A stretch of 64,000 nt of DNA from the NCBI RefSeq assembly GCF_019431355.1, contig NZ_CP080269.1, positions 1,798,001 to 1,862,000 on the forward strand, read 5' to 3'. Positions 52,387 to 61,069 of the stretch are shown here, in pieces; within the stretch, counting starts at the first letter, position 1; every line of letters begins with the position of its first letter. Below the pieces are notes generated by a model, which did no database searches, was not told the DNA's origin, and saw only the letters and a program-made list of their open reading frames with translations. Source of the stretch: Paenibacillus sp. R14(2021) (lineage in GTDB: Bacteria > Bacillota > Bacilli > Paenibacillales > Paenibacillaceae). Both the position numbers and the translations under genes were made by a program.

Positions 52387-53649
52387 TTAATGATTTAATT
52401 TGATACCCATCGCTTCTGCAAGTCTGAAGAAGATGCCTGTGTTTTCATATACGCCTGCGAACAGCTGAGCGCCCGTACCCATAACCGTAACCGGTACGTC
52501 TACAGCAGTATGACCAGAAGTCGTCCAGTCTACGACGAAGTTCTCCTTGGATTTCGCAATCGCGAATGGACCGTCTTCCATGGAGATCGCGTCTCCGCTT
52601 TCGTCATCAGCGTTTACTTCCTCGATGGAGAAACCGCCTGTTTCGTGGTCGGCCAGCACCAGTACGAGTGTATCCGGGTGCGATTTTGCGAAGTTTTTCG
52701 CGATTTGAACCGATTTATCCAGCTCTTGACCGGCTTTGATCGTCAGCTTTGCGTTGTTTTGATGCGCCATTTCATCCGTTGCTTCTTCCTCAACCATCAG
52801 GAAGAAGCCTTTTTTGTTGGCCGAGAGCGTGTCGATCGCTTTCTTCGTCATGTCAGGCAAGGAAACGACTGGATTGTAAATGTCGCCTTGGCCTTCCGGC
52901 TTCTGTTGGAACATTTCTTCGTTCGCGAACAATCCGAGCAGCTTGCCGCCTTTCGCTTTTTGCATGTCCGCTTTGTTCTTCACGTACGTGTAGCCGAGCG
53001 ATTTGGCTTTCTTCACAAGATCGCCCTGCGTGCCTTTGCTCTTCTCAGACGGATCTTCAGCCGGCTCGTCTTGGAAGCCGCCAGCTTGTCCTGCCGGATA
53101 CCAGAAATCTTCGCCGCCGCCAAGCATGACGTCTACTTTCGTTTTCGTCAGGTATTGCAGCGCGATATCGCTCTGCGCGGAGCGGTTCTCCACGTGGGAA
53201 GCAAAAGCTGCCGGCGTTGCATCCGTAATTTGGCTCGTTGTTACAAGTCCTGTCGATTTGCCCATTTCTTTGGCATATTCGTAGATCGTCTTCACGTTCT
53301 TCTTATTGGCATCCATGCCGATTGCGCCGTTGTATGTTTTCACGCCGCTCGCGAAAGCGGTTGCCGCAGCTGCGGAGTCTGTTACCGGTACGGTAGAGCT
53401 CGTGTGAATGAGTCCGAGGTATGGCATCGAATCCATTGCAAGCTGGCCTGTTTCGCCGACTGTTGCAAGACGGATCGCATCGCGCTGAGCAGTTCCCATG
53501 CCGTCGCCGACGAACAAAATGACATTCTTGGCTTTATTCGAAGCTGCATCGGCTTCGTTCTTACCTTGTCCAGCTGTAAAGCTCGTAATTACAACTGCAG
53601 CTGCCATGATGCCGATTGCCGAAGATTTCCATCCAATACGGGATTTCAT
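52387..53649 (-). CDS. phoA: Secreted alkaline phosphatase
   Basis: A 420-residue exported phosphomonoesterase that frees phosphate from organic esters, with two Zn2+ and Mg2+. It has a signal sequence (WKSSAIGIMAAAVVITSFTA), metal site NVILFVGDGMG, nucleophile Ser in VPVTDSAAAATAFASG (about residue 91), Mg site HVENR, EEATDEMAHQNN, and the C-terminal metal residues LADHETGG and TTSGHTAVDVPV. This is close to PhoA/PhoB of Bacillus. AGGAGGCG precedes the ATG. A Pho-box was not convincingly found upstream. Confidence 0.93.
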   Translation of the reverse strand: MKSRIGWKSSAIGIMAAAVVITSFTAGQGKNEADAASNKAKNVILFVGDGMGTAQRDAIRLATVGETGQLAMDSMPYLGLIHTSSTVPVTDSAAAATAFASGVKTYNGAIGMDANKKNVKTIYEYAKEMGKSTGLVTTSQITDATPAAFASHVENRSAQSDIALQYLTKTKVDVMLGGGEDFWYPAGQAGGFQDEPAEDPSEKSKGTQGDLVKKAKSLGYTYVKNKADMQKAKGGKLLGLFANEEMFQQKPEGQGDIYNPVVSLPDMTKKAIDTLSANKKGFFLMVEEEATDEMAHQNNAKLTIKAGQELDKSVQIAKNFAKSHPDTLVLVLADHETGGFSIEEVNADDESGDAISMEDGPFAIAKSKENFVVDWTTSGHTAVDVPVTVMGTGAQLFAGVYENTGIFFRLAEAMGIKLNH

Positions 53650-54032
53650 TTGAACGCCTCCTAGGTTTCTTTTCTATTGCATCTTAACCGGCTTCTATTA
53701 AGTGAGTGTACGAGCAAAGTGAAGATCCTGTTAAGCTCTCAATAACCCCTTCATTGCGTGGTTTCTGGAAACATAATTAAAGAAGCCGGAACATAAATCC
53801 ATCTAAGAGTCCTTGAACATTCGTTCATTGAAGGACTTCTTTGTTTACCTGCAAAATTTTTTAAGCGATTCCACGTTTCAGTGCGTGGACTCTTATGAAT
53901 TATGGCTTCCAGGGTCATACTAACTTCATATAGCCTTTTTTTGCCGCGCAAGCTGCATCAGCCGGCCGTGCTTCGTGACCTGCCGCCGTTCGGCTTCCAT
54001 TCCTGCTTCAAGAAAGGAGTTCCTCCCGTACA
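53650..54032. other. Divergent intergenic region phoA / yqhH
   Basis: 383 bp without a convincing gene. It should hold both promoters. A weak hairpin (AGTCCTT at 53808-53814 with AAGGACT at 53831-53837, followed by TCTTTG on the + strand) could be a terminator fragment. A 66-codon frame (53751-53951, minus) has no family likeness and was not accepted. Confidence 0.6.
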
Positions 54033-55865
54033 ATGCCTAGTAGCCACGAATCTGCCGAAGGAGATCAACTCCCCTTAACGTCCGTCGTTAACGGCTCGCA
54101 AACAACCAAACGCAAGCTTCATCCCAGCGTGGACTTGCAGGTAGACCGCACCTGGCTGCAGCAGCTGCAGGAAAGGGTTGACCGCAACGGTCCTTGGGAT
54201 GACTGGATGATGTATCAGCTGGCCGTCGAAGCCGAGCAGTCGAAGCTCGTCGGCAGCTTCGATGACTTACAATGTCTGCGCAGTCTCCCGTCCTTCGAGC
54301 CGATGCCCCATCAGATTAGCACCGCCCGCAAGGTGCTGCATGAAATGAGCGGCAGAGCCATTCTTGCGGACGAAGTCGGTCTCGGCAAAACAATCGAAGC
54401 CGGCCTTGTCCTGAAGGAATACATGGTCCGCGGTCTCGTGAAGCGAGCGCTCATTCTTGTACCTGCCTCGCTTGTTCTGCAATGGGTCCGCGAATTGAAT
54501 ACCAAATTCGGCATCTCCGCCTTCGCGCAGAAGAAGGAGCATTCTTGGGGCTACGATGTTGTCGTCGCCTCCATGGATACAGCCAAACGCGATCCGCACC
54601 GAGAGAAACTGCTGGGTCAAGACTACGATATACTTATTATTGACGAGGCTCATAAGCTGAAGAACAAGAAGACGACCAACTATCAGTTCGTCAACAGCAT
54701 GCGCAAGAAATATTGCCTGCTGCTCACAGCGACGCCCGTCCAGAACGATCTCGACGAGCTGTACAACCTCATCACGCTCCTTAAGCCTGGCCAGCTGGGC
54801 GGCCAAAGCGAATTTGCCGCGAATTTCGTCGTCGACAAGCGGCTGCCGAAGAATGAGGAGCAGCTGCAGGAAGCGCTGCAGACTGTCATGATCCGGAATC
54901 GGCGCGGCGATGGCGGCATTCATTTTACGAAGCGAATCGTCAAGAACATCCCGCTACAGCTGTCGAAGGAAGAACAGGCGCTGTATGAAGCCGTGACTAC
55001 CTTCGTCAGGGAGCGCTACGATGAGAACCAAGGCGATTGGACAAGCATGCTATCGCTCGTTACGCTGCAGCGCGAGGTGTGCAGCAGCCGTGACGCCGTA
55101 TTCCTGACGCTGGTCAATATGTTCAAGAAAACGCCTGAAGACTCTCCGGTCCGCGCGAAGATCTGGGCACTCGTCGAGGTTATTCGCGGTATTACAGCCA
55201 ATACGAAGGCAGAGAAGACGATGGAACTTGTTCGTCAGATGAACGACAAGGTCATCATTTTCACGGAATACCGGGCGACGCAGGAGTATCTTCTCCAGTA
55301 TTTCAAAGCGAACAATATGATCGCCGTACCGTACCGGGGCGGGATGAACCGGGGCAAGAAGGATTGGATGATGGATCTGTTCAGGGGACGCGCGCAAGTG
55401 CTCATCGCGACGGAAGCCGGCGGAGAGGGCATTAACCTGCAATTCTGTCACCATATGATCAACTTCGATCTGCCTTGGAATCCGATGCGCGTGGAGCAGC
55501 GAATCGGGCGCGTGCACCGTCTCGGCCAGACAAGTGACGTACAAATCTACAATCTGTGCACCGTAGGTACCATCGAGGAGCATATCGTCAGCCTGCTGCA
55601 TGAGAAAATCAACTTGTTCGAGCTTGTCATCGGCGAGCTGGATCATATCCTGGAGCGCTTCGAGAAGAAGAACGAGACACTGGAGCAGCGGCTTGCCCGT
55701 TTGACGCTGGAGTCCGGCACCAACAATGACGCCCTCAAACAAGGGTTTGACGACCTTGGACAATCGCTGAGCCGGATACGCGATGAAGTCGATTTCGAGG
55801 ATGCAGCGGATTTGAGTGCTATCAATGAGGTACTGAATGCAGTCGGAAATGAGGTAAATCCATGA
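54033..55865 (+). CDS. yqhH: SNF2-type helicase/ATPase, YqhH
   Basis: A 610-residue SNF2-family protein related to RapA/HepA. The motor has motif I ADEVGLGKTIEAGL, II DEAHKLKN, III LLLTATP, V ATEAGGEGINLQFC and VI QRIGRVHRLGQ, all conserved. The N-terminus has a short leader (about 80 residues) rather than RapA's Tudor-like domains. It is likely to remodel a protein-nucleic acid complex, perhaps RNA polymerase recycling, by analogy only. The ribosome binding site AAAGGAG is rather far from the ATG. The yqhG start overlaps its stop by ATGA, the same pair as in Bacillus. Confidence 0.9.
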   Translation: MPSSHESAEGDQLPLTSVVNGSQTTKRKLHPSVDLQVDRTWLQQLQERVDRNGPWDDWMMYQLAVEAEQSKLVGSFDDLQCLRSLPSFEPMPHQISTARKVLHEMSGRAILADEVGLGKTIEAGLVLKEYMVRGLVKRALILVPASLVLQWVRELNTKFGISAFAQKKEHSWGYDVVVASMDTAKRDPHREKLLGQDYDILIIDEAHKLKNKKTTNYQFVNSMRKKYCLLLTATPVQNDLDELYNLITLLKPGQLGGQSEFAANFVVDKRLPKNEEQLQEALQTVMIRNRRGDGGIHFTKRIVKNIPLQLSKEEQALYEAVTTFVRERYDENQGDWTSMLSLVTLQREVCSSRDAVFLTLVNMFKKTPEDSPVRAKIWALVEVIRGITANTKAEKTMELVRQMNDKVIIFTEYRATQEYLLQYFKANNMIAVPYRGGMNRGKKDWMMDLFRGRAQVLIATEAGGEGINLQFCHHMINFDLPWNPMRVEQRIGRVHRLGQTSDVQIYNLCTVGTIEEHIVSLLHEKINLFELVIGELDHILERFEKKNETLEQRLARLTLESGTNNDALKQGFDDLGQSLSRIRDEVDFEDAADLSAINEVLNAVGNEVNP

Positions 55866-56815
55866 ACGAACGTCAAATCCATAAGTTTGTCCAGCGGTAT
55901 TTGGATGCAACGGACTGCCTCATTGCAGAGAAGTCGCCTGCACACTTTCAAGTCAAGCTCTCCCCTAGAGCCGACCGGGATTTGACCAATCGCCCGTATT
56001 ATTGGAGCTTCGTCGACCGAACGGGAGCCGAGCCCGAGACGATGTCCATGCTGCTTGTGACCGACAAGACCAAATATGACGAGTCGATTGCAGCGGCAGC
56101 CAAGGCGGACGCGGCAGCCCCATCTGTGCCTGGCTCCAAGAATGCGGCAGCCGAGGCTGCGCTTGGGCGCTCCTTCGGCCATATTCACGGTACGCTTAAT
56201 ACGAATGTCAGAGTTCCACGGGAGGATCTGTACTTCGGCTCCCGAAGGCTGGAGCAGCTGTTTCACTCCGCCAGATCGGGCGGCAGCTATCTCTGCTTGT
56301 TCCAAGAACCGGAAAAAAGGACCAATCATCCCCTGCACTCGACTGCTTACAGCGCATGGCTCGGGGTTAATATGAAAGTAGAGTTCCAATGCGACATGAA
56401 GCGCGAAGAGCTTCATTCCTTCGGCATTTCGCTTGCGACCGGGCAGTGCTTGGAGCAATTTCACGATAAGCTGCTCACGCACCGTATGACGCCGAAGCTG
56501 CCTCCGAACGTGCATACCGCCAAAAACGCGCTGACCTTGAACAAAGCCGCTTCGATCGTCGAGCAAGCCTTGGAACGCAAGCTTCGCACCTATGATTACA
56601 GCTGGGCGGACGCGGCGGCACGGCGTCTGGAGGAGGAGCTGGCAACCATTCGGCACTATTATGAGCCGTTGATTGAATCCTCCGACGGCGAGAAACGTCC
56701 GCTCATAGAGGAGCAGTTCCAACGCAGGCAAGAGGAGATTCGTTGGCAGTACGAGCCGAGGGTGAGCACATCGGCGATTAACTGCGGTATTTTCTATTTG
56801 CAGGGAATCGGTTAG
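55862..56815 (+). CDS. yqhG: YqhG family protein
   Basis: A 317-residue conserved Firmicute protein of unknown function, always next to yqhH. Recognisable stretches are QIHKFVQRYLDATDCLIAEKS, HFQVKLSPRADRDLTNRPYYWSFVDRTG and EDLYFGSRRLEQLF, plus the charged helical C-terminus (WADAAARRLEEELATIRHYY). Between residues 75 and 100 there is an Ala-rich insertion. GAGGTAAATCC precedes the ATG; the stop-start overlap with yqhH implies co-translation and a joint role. Confidence 0.88.
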   Translation: MNERQIHKFVQRYLDATDCLIAEKSPAHFQVKLSPRADRDLTNRPYYWSFVDRTGAEPETMSMLLVTDKTKYDESIAAAAKADAAAPSVPGSKNAAAEAALGRSFGHIHGTLNTNVRVPREDLYFGSRRLEQLFHSARSGGSYLCLFQEPEKRTNHPLHSTAYSAWLGVNMKVEFQCDMKREELHSFGISLATGQCLEQFHDKLLTHRMTPKLPPNVHTAKNALTLNKAASIVEQALERKLRTYDYSWADAAARRLEEELATIRHYYEPLIESSDGEKRPLIEEQFQRRQEEIRWQYEPRVSTSAINCGIFYLQGIG

Positions 56816-57007
56816 CGGCAATGCGACAAGAAGCGGGCATCCCCTCTCGGTGCACCCTTTTTCCGTCAAAAATAGAACAAGGCTTGTCCATTATGACTGA
56901 CAGGTTCCAACACCCTTCCCTACGCGCATTGCGATACAATTGGCGGTGTCAGGAAATGTCGCCCTTTCCCGGTTACCATTCTACAGAAACAGCAGGTGAT
57001 GCCGTTT

Positions 57008-57922
57008 ATGAGAAAATGGATCATGCTTCTTGCCCTATGCGCCTTCATGCTGACAGGCCTTCCATTGCATGCCGCCGCCATGGTCCCCCCTATCGTCAAG
57101 CTGGACGACCCTTCGAAGCTGATGCTGCAGGTAAACATCTGGACAGATGCGCTTGCCAAACAACCATCCTTTAAACGTTGGAAGACTGCCGATACTTCAT
57201 TCGTCCCGCTCGGACCCGGTACACACAGCTGGCTCGTCACATTCACCGTCCAGCGTAAGCCGATCGGCTATATGATTGTTCACGCGAAGAACGACGACGG
57301 TTATACGCTTGGCGAATATGGCGTCGGCGAACATCCGGCGTTTGATGCGGCTGTGATGTATAATGCGTTAATCCGGCAGGGTTTGATGCAAAGCTACGCC
57401 GAGATCGCCAAAAAACCGCTCCGATTGGAGCGGCTCTATGTCTCGCCGGTTCTGGCAGCCTGGAAGTGGACGGCCGGAAGCGGAGAAATCTACTATTTGG
57501 ATGCCTGGACAGGCGAGGCACTGCCTGTGAGCGAGAAATCGTGGATCAAGCAAGCAGACGCGGACCAGTTCGCCGCTGCACGACTGACTTCGCAGTCTGC
57601 AGGAGCTGCTTCACCTGTATTAAACCGCCTATCCGCCGTTCATGCCAGTGCTGCCTTCGATCCTTATGAACGCCTGCCTTGGCTAACTGACAAACCGCTG
57701 GCCCAAGAGAAGGTGAACCGGCTCCCAGAACTGCTCGGTCACGACGGGCAGATTCGGTTTATCGCAGAGCTGTTCCAATCTACTGTGTTATACGTCTTCC
57801 CAGCAGTCGGTTACCATAAGTGGAATGGACAAAGCCTGTTCGTGGCGTTCGATCAGACCTTTGAAGGAACACGCTATATTCCCCTCCAGACGTTAAACCA
57901 AACAGGACGTTTCTACAGCTGA
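57008..57922 (+). CDS. Secreted protein of unknown function
   Basis: A 304-residue exported protein with a signal peptide (KWIMLLALCAFMLTGLPLHAAA). No known domain is recognised. Features are a beta-rich middle (WLVTFTVQRKPIGYMIVHAKNDDGYTLGEYG), a run like PepSY-type proteins (EIYYLDAWTGEALPVSE) and a C-terminal globular part (LPWLTDKPLAQEKVNRL; YKWNGQSL-like). AGGTGA is 8 nt before the ATG at 57008. GTG 56996 is too close to it. It overlaps the convergent yqzE by 10 bp. Confidence 0.7.
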   Translation: MRKWIMLLALCAFMLTGLPLHAAAMVPPIVKLDDPSKLMLQVNIWTDALAKQPSFKRWKTADTSFVPLGPGTHSWLVTFTVQRKPIGYMIVHAKNDDGYTLGEYGVGEHPAFDAAVMYNALIRQGLMQSYAEIAKKPLRLERLYVSPVLAAWKWTAGSGEIYYLDAWTGEALPVSEKSWIKQADADQFAAARLTSQSAGAASPVLNRLSAVHASAAFDPYERLPWLTDKPLAQEKVNRLPELLGHDGQIRFIAELFQSTVLYVFPAVGYHKWNGQSLFVAFDQTFEGTRYIPLQTLNQTGRFYS

Positions 57923-58104
57923 TTGTTTCGCGAGCGCAGCCACTGCGCAACGGCAAAGCCGCCCATACCGAACCATCTCGTCAGCCAAGGCTCTTTCGTC
58001 GCTTTGGCTTTTTGACGATTGGATCTGCGCTCTTCCTTGGGCGTTTCGATGTAATCGACGACCTTGCCCGTCATGAATTTAATGTAATCCTCGGTTTTTT
58101 CCAT
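57913..58104 (-). CDS. yqzE: YqzE family small protein
   Basis: A 63-residue protein of the YqzE family: EDYIKFMTGKVVDYIETPKEER near the start, a basic middle and the terminal WLTRWFGMGGFAVAQWL amphipathic/membrane stretch. Bacillus yqzE lies next to the comG operon, but none is near here. The longer frame adds ten residues without a ribosome binding site, while AGGGAG precedes ATG 58104. Function unknown. Confidence 0.82.
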   Translation of the reverse strand: MEKTEDYIKFMTGKVVDYIETPKEERRSNRQKAKATKEPWLTRWFGMGGFAVAQWLRSRNNQL

Positions 58105-58241
58105 GCGTGATCCGCTCCCTTGCCGTTTTATCATTCTTAATCATCAGTGTCCCCGCGAAACATTTGTTTCAAACATGCATGAGTTCCCTTGGTCTGTGCC
58201 ACGCTAACGATAATGATGCTGGTACTGGAGGATGGTTAACC

Positions 58242-59015
58242 ATGCAAAAACACCTCAAAAAGCGTATTCTGATTGCTTTGTGCACGTCCGGACTTCTCAT
58301 CTGCTATTCGTTAGCCGCCTCGCCGGAACGCATTGCCGCCTCGGCCTTGGCCGCGGTACCAGTGAAAGCCATGACGGATATGGAGCAGTCAGCGCTGGAC
58401 GATCAGCTGCCGATTGAATACCGCAGAGCGCTGCCGACGGCGCAAGTGCTCATCGATGTCGGCCATGGCGGCATCGACGGAGGCGCGCATCACGAGGAAA
58501 TATTAGAGAAGGATATCAATTTGGCGGTTGCCAAAAAGGTGTATTTATTGCTTCGCAGCAGCGGCGTCCGCGCAGTACTGAACCGAAACGGCGACTACGC
58601 GCTGAGTGACGATAACCGCTGGAATCCTTCATCCTCACGGCACCGCCGGGATTTGTCCCAGCGAAGCCAGCTGACCAAGGAAATCGAAACGCAGTTCATG
58701 GTGAGCATTCACGTCAATTGGGCGCCTGACCGGACTGAATACGGACCGCTCGTGCTGCATCAGAACGAAGGCGAGAGCGCGCTGCTCGCCTTCTGCATTC
58801 AAGACGCCTTGAACCGCGGTCAGCATACGAGAGCGCTCCCCCGTGTAGGCGCTCCGTTCTATTTGCTAAATGTCGTCAAACAACCGGCCGTCATTGTTGA
58901 GATGGGCTTCCTCAGTCATGAAGGCGACCGGCGTATGCTGACGGATCCCCGCAAGCAGATGGAGCTGGCCGACGCGATTGCCTCAGGAGTGCGGAATTAT
59001 ATCCTTTTCCGCTGA
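58242..59015 (+). CDS. N-acetylmuramoyl-L-alanine amidase (Amidase_3)
   Basis: A 257-residue exported peptidoglycan amidase, CwlD-like. It has a signal/anchor helix (KRILIALCTSGLLICYSLA). The zinc amidase core has LIDVGHGGIDGGA (Zn His), EKDINLAVAKKV (Zn Glu), FMVSIHVNWAPD (Zn His) and VIVEMGFLSHEGDR (catalytic Glu). CwlD acts with PdaA in making muramic lactam in spore cortex; the neighbouring deacetylase-like gene would fit, but pdaA itself is not here. ATG 58242 has GGAGG 10 nt upstream. Its 3' end overlaps the convergent gene by 33 bp. Confidence 0.88.
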   Translation: MQKHLKKRILIALCTSGLLICYSLAASPERIAASALAAVPVKAMTDMEQSALDDQLPIEYRRALPTAQVLIDVGHGGIDGGAHHEEILEKDINLAVAKKVYLLLRSSGVRAVLNRNGDYALSDDNRWNPSSSRHRRDLSQRSQLTKEIETQFMVSIHVNWAPDRTEYGPLVLHQNEGESALLAFCIQDALNRGQHTRALPRVGAPFYLLNVVKQPAVIVEMGFLSHEGDRRMLTDPRKQMELADAIASGVRNYILFR

Positions 59016-59816
59016 CGGGACGACCATCTCGGATAATCGGACAAACTGCGTATTTGTCTGCAGCCGCGGAATAGCTTCCTTCAGCACTGCGGCTGTCAGC
59101 TTGCCCGGCGGACCGACATGCCCGATGATGACGCAGCTGTCATTATGCTCTAGATATTTGCGTAGCACGCCGACCTGCTTGGAGATATGCGTCGTAGAAT
59201 AAACATCGTCCAGAAAGACCTGATTGGAGAGGAGTGGCACACCGAGCTCGGCAGTCAGCTTTGGGACGACGGTCTTGTACGTCGTCCGGCTGTCCAGAAA
59301 GAATAATCCTCGTTCCTTCACTACGGTAAGAACGACACGCATCACCCGCTCATCCGCTGTTACTTTGGAACCCATATGATTGTTCATGCCCACGGCATAA
59401 GGCACCTCGTCGATTGCAGCTTCAACCCGCTTCCTTATCTCTGCGTCTGTCATTGCCGTCGTGATCGCCCCCGGTCCGAGCCACTCCGGCTTCCCCCTTA
59501 CGGGCTCCATCGGCATATGGACGATGACATCATCGCCCAGTTTATGGGCCAGTTCCGCATCCTGCTTGGTCGTTGGCATGAATGGCATGACCGCGGCCGT
59601 GAAATGCACGGGGAGCTCCATCATTTCCGGCGTGCCCGTCATGTTGTTGCCGAAATCGTCGATGACGATCGCAACCTGCCGATGTCCTTTCACATCAGAT
59701 ACGCTGTTAATCGGGGCAGCCTGCAGCGTACTCCCTTGTACGCGGATGTCCGTTCCCGCCGCCGATACGATCGCACATGCCAGACACATGCTGACCAGCT
59801 TGCCTGTTAAGTTCAT
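58983..59816 (-). CDS. Divergent polysaccharide deacetylase (YibQ-like)
   Basis: A 277-residue exported member of the divergent polysaccharide deacetylase family (DUF610/YibQ). It has a signal peptide (GKLVSMCLACAIVSAAGTD) then a TIM-barrel-like domain: QVAIVIDDFGNNMTG (metal Asp pair), PVHFTAAVMPFMPTT, DDVIVHMPMEPV, GMNNHMGSKVTAD and FFLDSRTTYKTVVPKLTAELGVPLL. ATG 59816 follows GAAGG. Its 3' end runs 33 bp into the amidase gene on the other strand. It presumably acts on cell-wall glycan, but the activity is not proven for the family. Confidence 0.88.
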   Translation of the reverse strand: MNLTGKLVSMCLACAIVSAAGTDIRVQGSTLQAAPINSVSDVKGHRQVAIVIDDFGNNMTGTPEMMELPVHFTAAVMPFMPTTKQDAELAHKLGDDVIVHMPMEPVRGKPEWLGPGAITTAMTDAEIRKRVEAAIDEVPYAVGMNNHMGSKVTADERVMRVVLTVVKERGLFFLDSRTTYKTVVPKLTAELGVPLLSNQVFLDDVYSTTHISKQVGVLRKYLEHNDSCVIIGHVGPPGKLTAAVLKEAIPRLQTNTQFVRLSEMVVPSAEKDIIPHS

Positions 59817-59908
59817 GAATCTGCCTTCTTTCTGATTTTCCTTGCTTTCGCATTTGCGGAGCCATGCTTTCATTGTTTGTGGGCATAGGGGAAATTATGT
59901 ATAAACAG

Positions 59909-59946
59909 CAAAAGACGAGGGTTGTCCAACGAACGACCCTCGTCTT
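59909..59946 (-). terminator. Terminator of the 136-aa gene
   Basis: AAGACGAGGGTTGT (59912-59925) pairs with ACGACCCTCGTCTT (59933-59946), with one T-G pair, followed by TTTT on the minus strand. It lies 20 bp beyond the gene at 59966-60376. Confidence 0.87.
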
Positions 59947-59965
59947 GCCTATTCATATTCAATGA

Positions 59966-60376
59966 TTAAACGGCATAAACAGCTGCGCTGAGGTTTACTT
60001 GTGCAGTTGTGCCGGCATCCAGGTTCTCGACATAAAGGGAATAACCGTGCGCGCCAGGCGCGACGTTAATGTCGATGACCTGGAACGTGATCAAGCCGAA
60101 ATGTTCTAATGCACTTTCAAGTCCATGGGCGCCGTAATAAATTTCTTGGTTGCCGCGGAAGACACGAAATAGCAGAGTAGGCGTGCCGCTTGTACCTTGT
60201 GAGCCGACTGTTGCACTCAGTTCTACGCGGTTGTTGTGAAATTCCCGTTGAACGAAGATGCCGAGTTCAGCAAGGATGACTTTCGCAGGCGTTTGCGGGA
60301 CGACGATTGCCACTTGATTCGTTACGACAGCAGGAACGCTAACATTGTAGTCAATTAATCTAGCCAATTGAATCAA
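59966..60376 (-). CDS. Conserved hypothetical, beta-rich protein
   Basis: A 136-residue protein with no cysteine and no signal peptide, rich in Val, Ala and Thr. It has strands such as NQVAIVVPQTPAKVILAELGIF, RVELSATVGSQGTSGTPTLLFRVFRG and YSLYVENLDAGTTAQVNLSAAV. The pattern suggests a jelly-roll-like surface protein, perhaps a spore-coat/exosporium component; this is a guess from composition. The ATG lacks a clear ribosome binding site (AAAAGAGTTGATTCA), but its own terminator supports a real gene. Confidence 0.65.
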   Translation of the reverse strand: MIQLARLIDYNVSVPAVVTNQVAIVVPQTPAKVILAELGIFVQREFHNNRVELSATVGSQGTSGTPTLLFRVFRGNQEIYYGAHGLESALEHFGLITFQVIDINVAPGAHGYSLYVENLDAGTTAQVNLSAAVYAV

Positions 60377-60467
60377 CTCTTTTCCTACCAGATGCTACCA
60401 TTCTATGAAAATGGTTTTGCTTTGGCATGGACGAGTTGCCTTTAGCATAACAACTTATTCTTAGCCG

Positions 60468-61028
60468 TTACACAGCTTCCGAATCGTGCTCGTACTGCAG
60501 CTGCGACTCCAGTCCCTCGACAAGATCGAGCAGCTCTAGCGGCGTGCGGATGATATGGCGCGGACGCTCGCTGTCGTCTGCCGGCTCATGCGGGTACCGG
60601 GTCGTCCAGCTGAGGAAGACACTGGTGATCCCTAGTCCATTTGCGCCCTTGACGTCGCGGCTCAAGTTGTTGCCGACCATGACGATGCGGCTGAAATCCG
60701 CCTCCGTCAGCTCAAGCGCCCCAGCGGCGGCCCGGAACATGCGCGGGCTCGGTTTAACAGCCTTGATATTCTCCGAATAGATCATTGCGGTAAAAAAATC
60801 ATATAAGTTCAATTGCTTGTACACGTTCTTGAACGACTGCGCATCCCCATCGGCGACGAGCGCAAGCGTATAGCCGCGTTCATACAGCGTCTTTACCATC
60901 ACATCCGCACCGGGAATCAAGCCGGCACTGACGACGATCCCCTCCTCATCCCGAATCTCGGTCGATTCATCGATAATCGTATCGCCGCTGTCCAGAAAAA
61001 TAATCAGGTTCTTCTCGCTCATTGTCAT
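60468..61028 (-). CDS. HAD family hydrolase
   Basis: A 186-residue haloacid-dehalogenase-type phosphatase: motif I FLDSGDTIID (the nucleophile position has D-S-G-D), motif II LALVADGD (Ser/Thr replaced by Ala), motif III KAVKPSPRMF (Lys), motif IV MVGNNLSRDVKGANGLG with the acidic pair split. The first Asp and the other key residues are partly altered, so activity is plausible but not certain. AAGGAG is 6 nt before the ATG. It is 41 bp downstream of the GH110-type gene and may share its transcript. Confidence 0.85.
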   Translation of the reverse strand: MTMSEKNLIIFLDSGDTIIDESTEIRDEEGIVVSAGLIPGADVMVKTLYERGYTLALVADGDAQSFKNVYKQLNLYDFFTAMIYSENIKAVKPSPRMFRAAAGALELTEADFSRIVMVGNNLSRDVKGANGLGITSVFLSWTTRYPHEPADDSERPRHIIRTPLELLDLVEGLESQLQYEHDSEAV

Positions 61029-61069
61029 ATTCGACTCCTTCCTTGTCTCTCTTCGTTCGTTGTCTATGA

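Noticed and set aside
53650..53760. Pho-box upstream of phoA
   Set aside because: Isolated TTAAG-like pieces occur but not the regularly spaced TTAACA-type repeats needed for PhoP.
53751..53951. 66-codon minus-strand gene between phoA and yqhH
   Set aside because: No family likeness, no good ribosome binding site, and it spans a hairpin; treated as chance.
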